A stretch of DNA of 11,714 bases from an uncultured Prevotella sp. (GTDB taxonomy: Bacteria; Bacteroidota; Bacteroidia; Bacteroidales; Bacteroidaceae). The stretch is taken from the NCBI GenBank assembly GCA_900769055.1, contig CAAGFF010000125.1:1-11714 (forward strand), in the 5' to 3' direction. This document shows, piece after piece, positions 1-5,594 of this stretch. A program made the translations under genes and the position numbers. The notes beneath the pieces are model-generated. The model worked only from the letters and a program-made list of their open reading frames with translations, was not told the DNA's origin and did not search any database. The number at the start of each line of letters is the position of its first letter. Within the stretch, counting starts at the first letter, position 1.

Positions 1-454
1 CAAGAATAATTGCGAAGTCACGCCCACGTTGCTTTGCAGGCGAGCCAAGCAGTCGGTCAACATTCTCAAAGAAAAGATAGTTCGGTCTGTTGTCGCCCTT
101 TTCTTTCAGGATACGATATATCTGCCACCACAGAACCCCTTTCTTTCCCTCTATGCCTCCCGAGCGGCTGAGCGTAGAGGCAACGGAATAGTCCTGACAT
201 GGGAAGCCACCAACCAACAAATCATGGTCTGGTATTTCGTCCGTAGGCACAAGATTGATATCCTTGTTGCTATGCCCCTCCGTGCCAAAGCGCGCTCTGT
301 AAACCAGTGACGCATCCTGATGCTTTGTAGAAGGCTCCCACTGATTATTCCAGATGGTCACGTAATCATCCGAAGCCCCCTCCAATCCAATGCGAAAGCC
401 ACCTACACCTGCGAAAAGTTCTACTACACGAATATGATGTTTTTTATTTGTCAT
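1..454 (-). CDS. C5-cytosine DNA methyltransferase of a Sau3AI-like R-M system, N-terminal 151 residues (runs off left edge)
   Basis: Transfers a methyl group from S-adenosylmethionine to carbon 5 of cytosine in DNA, protecting sites from the adjacent endonuclease. The visible 151 codons carry the ordered m5C-methyltransferase motifs: motif I (ELFAGVGGF, residues 12-20) for cofactor binding, motif IV (GGFPCQ, 82-87) with catalytic Cys86, and motif VI (ENV, 130-132). Motif VIII, the target-recognition domain and motifs IX-X lie beyond the edge; a usual family length of about 400 residues would leave roughly 250 missing. The ATG at 454-452 lies inside the end of the endonuclease gene (11-nt overlap), so translation is probably coupled and transcription shared. 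Family assignment is seen directly. GATC specificity is inferred from the Sau3AI-like partner, since M.Sau3AI is also a C5 enzyme. Confidence 0.95.
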   Translation of the reverse strand, partial: MTNKKHHIRVVELFAGVGGFRIGLEGASDDYVTIWNNQWEPSTKHQDASLVYRARFGTEGHSNKDINLVPTDEIPDHDLLVGGFPCQDYSVASTLSRSGGIEGKKGVLWWQIYRILKEKGDNRPNYLFFENVDRLLGSPAKQRGRDFAIIL

Positions 455-1886
455 GATTTTTTGCTTGATTGTTTACTATGTCAAGCACATAGTCATTGTT
501 AAACCAATAACAGAATTTATATGCCGTGCGTTCACCTGTCACAGGACTAACATCGCGGTCAGTTCCTTTTCTTCCCTTGGGTCGTACATGGAACTTACTT
601 CTATCCTTGAGTGTCCAAAACACTCCATCCCTGATATCGTCTTCCATGACATGCCTGCGGATGTCACTCCAATACGCTTCTGCCAAAGCAAGGTCGGTCT
701 GTGGCATTGTCCAAAAAAAAACATCGCTTAGAACGTATTCATTTTCTTCTTTTGCGTTTTGCACCAGTTTTTTGCCAGTAGCCCTATAAACCACGAAAAG
801 GAAACGATTGGAAAATATTTCATAAAGTCTTGAATCAGTCCAATTGTTGCAGTCATAGACTTCTTGATAATCAATATTCTCAAACGACATACTTTCAATG
901 ATTTTCCCATTGTCTTCTATGCGTATGGTCTTCATCATCATTCCTGCCTTATCAAATTCTTCTGTCAGGTTCACATTGCTGTATTTCCTTTCACTTGCAA
1001 TGGCATTTGCAGCTATTGCATTTTTTTGCTTGGCCTTTGTCACTGGCATATCAAAAAACTGAAATGTCTCATAGCAGTTTTTGCCAATGTGCGGTTTGAA
1101 TCGTTGAAGAATAATCTCGTCAAAAGTATGTTGCTGAAGTTGGTTCAGCGTAACCATTTCCTCAAAATGAATAGGCTGCTGTACTTCCAATTCATAGTTG
1201 GATGTAGCCTTAACTCCACTGTTTTTGATATAGTCCAGCAGCGTCCGCATATACGATGGTTTTAGACTCCAAGCTCTTCTCGGTGCCCCAACATCACTGA
1301 AAGGTTGTCTTTCCAAAGAATCTCCCTTTTGTCCTTTTCTACAAGCTCCAAGATACATGGTGTCACCTTCTGACAGAAGATGTGCATTGCCAGAGTTGAT
1401 TTTCGACATGATTGTCTTATAGTCGTTACGGATGATTATCAAATCCTTTTCTGGCAATCGCCACAACAAAGCAAACAGGAATTTAAGGTCGAGTTTCGGT
1501 ATTCCCTTTTGATGAAGATAAAACAATATCAGCATCAATAGACACTTTCTATAGAAATGTGACTCCTCAAATGTCTTGCCTGCATCCTCACAGTAGTTTA
1601 TCATTCCACAAACAAGGCGTTCCTTAATCAAAAGTTCATTTCCTGCACTACTTTTCAAAGGTGTACATTTCAATTCTACTCCAGCTTCCTTAAAGTCAGG
1701 ATTTCCGTCATTGTTCACCTCATAACCGAAAAACACTTCTTCTACCAATTGCCCAAGACCACCTTTGCCCGAGCGTTCTATAGCATGAGGAGCAAAGTCA
1801 CTAAGACAATGGTCAAGTAACTGCTTGCTATAGTCAAATATTGAAACAGGCGAGGTCTTGTCGTATTTAACAGAATTTGTAGTCAT
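444..1886 (-). CDS. Sau3AI/MutH-family type II restriction endonuclease (probable GATC cutter)
   Basis: Cleaves double-stranded DNA at a short unmodified site. Counting from the ATG at 1886 the protein has 480 residues, near the 489 of Sau3AI. Its N-terminal domain has the MutH/Sau3AI signature: KGGLGQLVE (residues 41-49) followed by the catalytic D64-x6-E71-x-K73 within a DFKEAGVELKCTP stretch, with the same spacing as MutH D70/E77/K79. The C-terminal half, with RPKGRKGTDRD and the FCYWFNNDYV tail, resembles the second, DNA-binding domain of Sau3AI, which makes a monomer act as a pseudodimer. An upstream in-frame TTG at 1916 would add ten residues, but it lies inside the -7 promoter box, so the ATG is preferred. 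The gene is visibly AT-rich (one sampled 60-base line is about 28% GC), unlike the sugar genes, which suggests transfer. GATC specificity is inferred from homology. Confidence 0.93.
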   Translation of the reverse strand: MTTNSVKYDKTSPVSIFDYSKQLLDHCLSDFAPHAIERSGKGGLGQLVEEVFFGYEVNNDGNPDFKEAGVELKCTPLKSSAGNELLIKERLVCGMINYCEDAGKTFEESHFYRKCLLMLILFYLHQKGIPKLDLKFLFALLWRLPEKDLIIIRNDYKTIMSKINSGNAHLLSEGDTMYLGACRKGQKGDSLERQPFSDVGAPRRAWSLKPSYMRTLLDYIKNSGVKATSNYELEVQQPIHFEEMVTLNQLQQHTFDEIILQRFKPHIGKNCYETFQFFDMPVTKAKQKNAIAANAIASERKYSNVNLTEEFDKAGMMMKTIRIEDNGKIIESMSFENIDYQEVYDCNNWTDSRLYEIFSNRFLFVVYRATGKKLVQNAKEENEYVLSDVFFWTMPQTDLALAEAYWSDIRRHVMEDDIRDGVFWTLKDRSKFHVRPKGRKGTDRDVSPVTGERTAYKFCYWFNNDYVLDIVNNQAKNHDK

Positions 1887-1913
1887 TACAGTGTAGGCTT
1901 TAATTTCGTGTTG

Positions 1914-1944
1914 CAAAAGTAATATAATTAAATGAGAGTTGAAA
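1914..1944 (-). promoter_or_regulatory. Bacteroidetes-type promoter for the restriction-modification operon
   Basis: On the minus strand TACTTTTG (1921-1914) matches the -7 consensus TAnnTTTG exactly. A TTTC at 1944-1941, one base from the -33 TTTG, sits upstream with a 19-bp spacer, the usual distance. Transcription would begin some bases below 1914, giving a leader of about 20 nt before the ATG at 1886. No other promoter was recognised before the methyltransferase, although I could not exclude one inside the endonuclease gene. Confidence 0.6.
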
Positions 1945-2053
1945 CTATTTTACAAGAAAAAAGATTTTCAGAGATCATTTATTAACAATCCCCGTATTGA
2001 AGTCAGTATCAAAAATCCACGAAAAACTATCGGGAAATCAGCATTTTACCCAA

Positions 2054-2093
2054 TTGATCTTTTTTGAATAAAAAAGTCAAACTTTGATCTTTT
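2054..2093 (+). repeat. Pair of GATC-containing 10-bp direct repeats in the divergent control region
   Basis: TTGATCTTTT occurs at 2054-2063 and again at 2084-2093, exactly 30 bp apart (about three helical turns). The second copy overlaps the putative -33 element of the adenine methyltransferase promoter. Each contains one GATC (2056-2059 and 2086-2089), and a third GATC lies at 1973-1976. Between the copies is a small hairpin of six T, GAAT and six A (2060-2075). A role as operator or methylation-sensing site is inference. Confidence 0.55.
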
Positions 2094-2125
2094 GCCGATT
2101 GTTTCACTGCATTGCATTACCTTTG
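2091..2125 (+). promoter_or_regulatory. Promoter of the adenine methyltransferase gene
   Basis: TACCTTTG at 2118-2125 is an exact TAnnTTTG -7 box. The nearest TTTG upstream is at 2091-2094, a 23-bp spacer that is longer than the usual 19-21, so the -33 assignment is weak. The -7 box ends only 8 nt before the ATG at 2134, so the transcript would be leaderless or nearly so. Confidence 0.5.
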
Positions 2126-2133
2126 CACCTGCA

Positions 2134-2997
2134 ATGGAAAATCAGTTGAACTATAGTAATACAAAGTCATTTTGGGGTTCGCCGAGAAAAGATTTTTTTC
2201 TATTCATGGGTGATACTTTTCTGACCCTGCCCGACATTGACTTCAAGTTCGACATGATTTTCGCCGACCCTCCATATTTCCTCTCCAACGGAGGGATTTC
2301 CATGCAGAGCGGAAAGGTGGTGTGCGTTGATAAGGGGGAGTGGGACAAGGGTAAATCACAGGAGGAGATGAGGGAGTTCAATATCCGGTGGCTCAGGCTT
2401 TGCCGAGACAAACTGAAAGCAAACGGGACAATATGGATTTCCGGCACATACCATAACATTTTCTCCATAGCAGACTGCCTGACGGAACTGGGATACAAGA
2501 TTCTCAACGTGGTGACATGGGAGAAGACCAACCCGCCGTGCAACATCTCGTGCCGATACTTCAAATATTCCACGGAGTTCATCGTATGGGCGAGGAAAGA
2601 AAAGAAAGTGCTGCACAAGTTCAACTACGAGGTTATGAAACGGCTGAACAGCAACAAGCAGATGACCGACGTATGGCGAATGCCTGCAATAGGTCGGTGG
2701 GAGAAATCATGCGGTAAACATCCCACGCAAAAGCCGCTGGCACTGCTGACGAGGATAATACTGTCATGCACTGATGAGGGGGACTGGATTCTCGACCCGT
2801 TCAGCGGCAGTGGCACGACAGGTATAGCCGCCAACCTCTGCAACCGTCGCTTTGCCGGAATAGAGCGTGAGGAGGAGTTCTGCCGAATGGCGATGGCAAG
2901 GCGCACAGAGATGGAAGACCCGGACGTCAGAGCCAACTGGAGAAGACATATTGCTGACCTGCGCCTGCTGGATGCCGGTCTGCCAGCCCATCAGTGA
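2134..2997 (+). CDS. DpnA (M2.DpnII)-like N6-adenine DNA methyltransferase, probably GATC-specific
   Basis: Methylates adenine in DNA using S-adenosylmethionine. The order of motifs, catalytic DPPY (residues 45-48) before the cofactor-binding DPFSGSGTT (221-229) and preceded by HPTQKP (196-201), marks a beta-class enzyme. The stretch after DPPY (FLSNGGIS, then VDKGEWDK) and the NISCRYFKYSTEFIVWARK segment are, from memory, strikingly like DpnA of the DpnII system, which methylates GATC in single- and double-stranded DNA. From the ATG at 2134 the protein has 287 residues, close to DpnA (about 268). A TTG at 2092 extends the frame by 14 codons but lies upstream of the -7 box, so it was not used. 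The gene is divergent from the R-M operon and ends 15 nt from the convergent AraC gene. Sau3AI is not blocked by adenine methylation, so its part in self-protection is unclear. CcrM/HinfI-type specificity is a less likely alternative. Confidence 0.9.
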   Translation: MENQLNYSNTKSFWGSPRKDFFLFMGDTFLTLPDIDFKFDMIFADPPYFLSNGGISMQSGKVVCVDKGEWDKGKSQEEMREFNIRWLRLCRDKLKANGTIWISGTYHNIFSIADCLTELGYKILNVVTWEKTNPPCNISCRYFKYSTEFIVWARKEKKVLHKFNYEVMKRLNSNKQMTDVWRMPAIGRWEKSCGKHPTQKPLALLTRIILSCTDEGDWILDPFSGSGTTGIAANLCNRRFAGIEREEEFCRMAMARRTEMEDPDVRANWRRHIADLRLLDAGLPAHQ

Positions 2998-3012
2998 CCG
3001 CCACAGTATCGT

Positions 3013-3936
3013 CTAAAGGTCTATGTGATGCTGAACCAATCCTCTTGCCTCACGATATTCCTTTGGCGAAAGTCCCATAATCTTGCTGAACAGACGAGAA
3101 AAATAATAACAGTCTGCTATGCCTATCTTGTGGCATATCTGGTTTATCCTCATATCTGTCTGGTCCAACAAATTACAAGCCTCTTTTATCTTCATCAGGT
3201 TGAAATAGTTGAGGGGGCTGTGTCCCGTTGTCTTCTTGAACATCATTGAGAAATGGCTCTCGGAATATCCCAGATAGCCGGCTATGTCATACAGTTTCAG
3301 TGGGGTCTCCAGATTTTCCCTCATATAATGAATGGCTGCCGCAACCACGGAACTGTCATCCATCTTCTCCCTGTTGATACCGTGCTTTGCATTGCGGAAC
3401 TGCTGGAGGTAACGCAGCGAGGCGAGATAATAATGCAGCAGGCTTGATACATACCTCAGGTTTTCCCGCTCATAACCCATGTCAAGCGTTGCAAACATCT
3501 CTTCAAAGATATTGTTGCGGTCACTGATACGCGAATTGATGTTGGGCACGATGTCCTGCGGATGCTGCGCTCCCTCTGCATACACCTCTGCCTGAGCCCC
3601 ACAGAAATGAACCCAATAGATTGTCCATGGATTAGTCTCGTCAGCAGCATATACATGAGCTTTCCTTGCGGGCAGTATGAAGTATTGGTTTGCCTTTACC
3701 CTCTGTGGCTTTCCTCCATCAATGCTGTACCACCCTGCACCCTCGACACAATAGATGAGCACATTGCAGTCGATTGCCGACTGACGGTTGCGGAAATGAT
3801 GTGAAGCCTTTGGATAATAGCCAATATCGGTGATATAGAGGCTCGACACGAGAGTGTCTGCCCGTTCCATATCGACCACCATCGGTGGCAGGACTATCGA
3901 CCGCCCGCCTGCAAATCCTTCCTTTATCTTCAGCAT
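3013..3936 (-). CDS. AraC-family transcriptional regulator with cupin-like sensor domain
   Basis: A probable sugar-responsive activator of the divergent transport and hydrolase genes. The 307-residue form has an N-terminal cupin-like ligand-binding region (about residues 45-125, including an LIYCVEGAGWYSIDG strand pair and an FILPARKAHVY strand). The C-terminal AraC DNA-binding domain has two helix-turn-helix units: KLYDIAGYLGYSESHFSMMF (about 214-233) and RINQICHKIGIADCYYFSRL (about 263-282), ending in the typical GLSPKEYRE. The frame stays open to 3993 through an alternative start, but that start lies in the -33 box, so the ATG at 3936, about 25 nt below the -7 box, is chosen. It is divergent from the symporter with a shared control region of 190 bp. 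The ligand cannot be read from the sequence; a pentose or galactose-like sugar would fit the neighbours. Confidence 0.93.
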   Translation of the reverse strand: MLKIKEGFAGGRSIVLPPMVVDMERADTLVSSLYITDIGYYPKASHHFRNRQSAIDCNVLIYCVEGAGWYSIDGGKPQRVKANQYFILPARKAHVYAADETNPWTIYWVHFCGAQAEVYAEGAQHPQDIVPNINSRISDRNNIFEEMFATLDMGYERENLRYVSSLLHYYLASLRYLQQFRNAKHGINREKMDDSSVVAAAIHYMRENLETPLKLYDIAGYLGYSESHFSMMFKKTTGHSPLNYFNLMKIKEACNLLDQTDMRINQICHKIGIADCYYFSRLFSKIMGLSPKEYREARGLVQHHIDL

Positions 3937-3962
3937 AAGTAGGTATTTACTTTCTTTTTTCG

Positions 3963-3994
3963 CAAAATTACAACATCCGCACCATATATCCAAG
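3963..3994 (-). promoter_or_regulatory. Promoter of the AraC-family regulator
   Basis: On the minus strand TAATTTTG (3970-3963) is an exact TAnnTTTG -7 box. CTTG (3994-3991) stands upstream with a 20-bp spacer as a near match to the -33 TTTG. The ATG at 3936 follows after 26 nt. This placement is the reason for rejecting the longer 326-codon reading of the regulator. Confidence 0.6.
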
Positions 3995-4037
3995 TCGTTT
4001 GACAGGTTTTCAGAAGATTATCCATTTTTTTTAACAG

Positions 4038-4063
4038 ATAGTCTATTTGTGGTTATAGTGAAT
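4038..4063 (+). promoter_or_regulatory. Possible operator: direct repeat around the symporter -33 box
   Basis: ATAGTCTAT (4038-4046) and ATAGTGAAT (4055-4063) agree at seven of nine positions, 17 bp apart. They flank the -33 box (4046-4049) of the symporter promoter. AraC-family activators commonly bind direct repeats touching this region, so this could be the binding site of the divergent regulator. The repeats are short and AT-rich and may be chance. Confidence 0.25.
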
Positions 4064-4076
4064 AGTAGTAATTTTG
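4046..4076 (+). promoter_or_regulatory. Promoter of the symporter/DUF5107-TPR/GH35 operon
   Basis: TTTG (4046-4049), a 19-bp spacer and TAATTTTG (4069-4076) make a full match to the Bacteroidetes -33/-7 consensus, the best promoter in the window. A 50-nt stretch separates the -7 box from the ATG at 4127. No convincing promoter was found ahead of the two downstream genes, so this one probably drives all three. Confidence 0.7.
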
Positions 4077-4126
4077 CAGCGTGACACTGACCTCGGGAAT
4101 CATTCCTAATCTCCCACCTAAAACCA

Positions 4127-5470
4127 ATGATTACTGACATGAACAAGAGATTTGTATATTTTATCTGTATGGTGGCTGCCATGGGCGGTCTGTTGTTCGG
4201 CTACGACTGGGTAGTAATAGGCGGCGCAAAACCATTTTACGAAGTGTATTTCGACATTGCTGACAACCCTGCCATGCAAGGACTTGCCATGACTGTCGCA
4301 CTGATAGGCTGCATGGTGGGTGCCACATTGTGCGGCAGTCTTGCTGACAGGATAGGCAGGAAAAGACTGCTTATTCTGTCATCCCTCATTTTCTTCTTCT
4401 CCGCACTGGGAACGGGAGCGTTCGACAGCTTCACCGCTTTTCTCTGCGCCCGCTTCGCCGGAGGCATAGGCATCGGTGTCGCTTCCGGACTGTCGCCAAT
4501 GTATATCGCCGAGGTGTCACCATCATCCATACGCGGGCGTCTCGTGTCACTCAATCAGATGACCATCGTCCTGGGAATACTTGGCGCACAGGTGACCAAC
4601 TGGCTCATTGCAGACGAGATACAGAATGGCATCATTACCCCTGACAGCTGGAATGCCCTGATGGGCTGGAGGTGGATGTTCTGGGCTGCAGCCGTGCCCT
4701 CTGCCTTATTCTTTGTCATGGCACTCTTCGTGCCCGAAAGTCCACGATGGCTCATTCTCAAGGGACGACGCAGGGAAGCGGAAGAAATAATCAGGAGATT
4801 AGGCTATGGCAGTGCTGAAATAGGAGAGGGCGTGCAGGAGAACAAACCGCAAGAAGCCATCCTGCCTCTTCTTGGGAAGTACGGCAAGGTTCTGGCTCTC
4901 GGATTGTTCATTGCAGTCTTTCAGCAGTGGTGCGGCACAAACGTGATATTCAACTACGCTCAGGAAATATTCCAAGGAGCAGGATATAAGGTGGGCGACG
5001 TACTCTTCAACATCGTCATAACCGGCATCGCCAACGTCGTGTTCACCATCGTGGCTATCAACACCGTAGATTGCTGGGGGCGGCGCTCGCTCATGCTTCT
5101 CGGTGCCGGCGGGCTATGCCTCATCTATCTGACCTTGGGATGCTGTTATTATATGCAGGTGACAGGGGTATTTATGGTTGTGCTCGTGGTGGCTGCCATC
5201 GGTTGCTATGCCATGACGTTGGGTCCCTGTACATGGGTGCTCATCTCTGAGTTGTTTCCCAACAGCATACGCGCCGTCGCCGTCTCCATCTGCACGTTTG
5301 CATTATGGGTAGGTTCCTCCACCCTCACCTACACCTTCCCCATTCTCAATTCAGCCTTGGGCAGCTTCGGCACGTTCTGGATTTACTCTGCCGTGTGCGC
5401 CACAGGCTTCGTATTCTTCTACTTCAGACTGCAGGAGACAAAGGGGAAGAGTCTTGAGGAAATGGAGTGA
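4127..5470 (+). CDS. MFS sugar porter family transporter (XylE/GLUT-like sugar:H+ symporter)
   Basis: Imports a monosaccharide across the inner membrane. The 447-residue protein has about twelve hydrophobic segments and the sugar porter signatures in order: GYD in TM1 with Asp27, the residue that couples protons in XylE; DRIGRKR (74-80); R109 in TM4, the XylE Arg133 equivalent; SPMYIAEVSPSSIRGR (123-138); PESPRWLI (203-210) before the cytoplasmic loop; QQWCGTN (266-272) in the TM7 sugar site; GPCTWVLISELFPNSIR (366-382); and terminal ETKGKSLEE. Retention of the Asp/Arg pair points to proton symport rather than facilitated diffusion. A second ATG at 4139 is an equally possible start, since no ribosome binding site decides. 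It is the first gene of the putative operon. The sugar is not certain; galactose, xylose, arabinose or glucose are all family substrates, and the GH35 neighbour favours galactose. Confidence 0.93.
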   Translation: MITDMNKRFVYFICMVAAMGGLLFGYDWVVIGGAKPFYEVYFDIADNPAMQGLAMTVALIGCMVGATLCGSLADRIGRKRLLILSSLIFFFSALGTGAFDSFTAFLCARFAGGIGIGVASGLSPMYIAEVSPSSIRGRLVSLNQMTIVLGILGAQVTNWLIADEIQNGIITPDSWNALMGWRWMFWAAAVPSALFFVMALFVPESPRWLILKGRRREAEEIIRRLGYGSAEIGEGVQENKPQEAILPLLGKYGKVLALGLFIAVFQQWCGTNVIFNYAQEIFQGAGYKVGDVLFNIVITGIANVVFTIVAINTVDCWGRRSLMLLGAGGLCLIYLTLGCCYYMQVTGVFMVVLVVAAIGCYAMTLGPCTWVLISELFPNSIRAVAVSICTFALWVGSSTLTYTFPILNSALGSFGTFWIYSAVCATGFVFFYFRLQETKGKSLEEME

Positions 5471-5478
5471 GGGGGTGT

Positions 5479-5586
5479 TGTTTTGTGGTTTTGTTGTTTA
5501 GTTGATAGTATTCCTCATTTGCGAAGACAAACAACAAGACAACTAAACAACAAAACAACTGACCAACAAACTAAAACCGCAAAACA
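5479..5586 (+). repeat. Long A/T-rich inverted repeat between symporter and DUF5107-TPR gene
   Basis: A perfect 17-bp inverted repeat pairs 5488-5504 (GTTTTGTTGTTTAGTTG) with 5540-5556 across a 35-nt loop. An outer arm, 5479-5492, pairs with 5573-5586 over 14 positions with one G-U pair, overlapping the inner left arm by five bases. The arms could stack as one bulged stem or compete. The right outer arm ends 8 nt before the ATG at 5595. It could attenuate or terminate read-through, protect mRNA ends, or be a dispersed repeat; the sequence does not say which. No good -7 box is present here. Confidence 0.6.
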
Positions 5587-5594
5587 GAAATACA

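Noticed and set aside
29..502. Two plus-strand frames at the left end
   Set aside because: They are opposite the m5C methyltransferase, whose motifs I, IV and VI are unmistakable in the minus-strand reading.
1887..1916. Longer endonuclease start (TTG at 1916)
   Set aside because: The TTG forms part of the -7 promoter box, so it would not be in the transcript.
3937..3993. Longer 326-codon start for the AraC regulator
   Set aside because: That start falls in the -33 box of a good promoter; the ATG at 3936 sits just below the expected transcription start.
5505..5521. Possible -7 box (CTCATTTG) before the DUF5107-TPR gene
   Set aside because: It lacks the TA of the consensus and has no -33 element at a proper distance; cotranscription with the symporter is more likely.
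5471..5594. CRISPR-like or tandem repeat reading of the CAA/ACA-rich spacer
   Set aside because: The units are irregular with no constant repeat and spacer lengths; the inverted-repeat description fits better.
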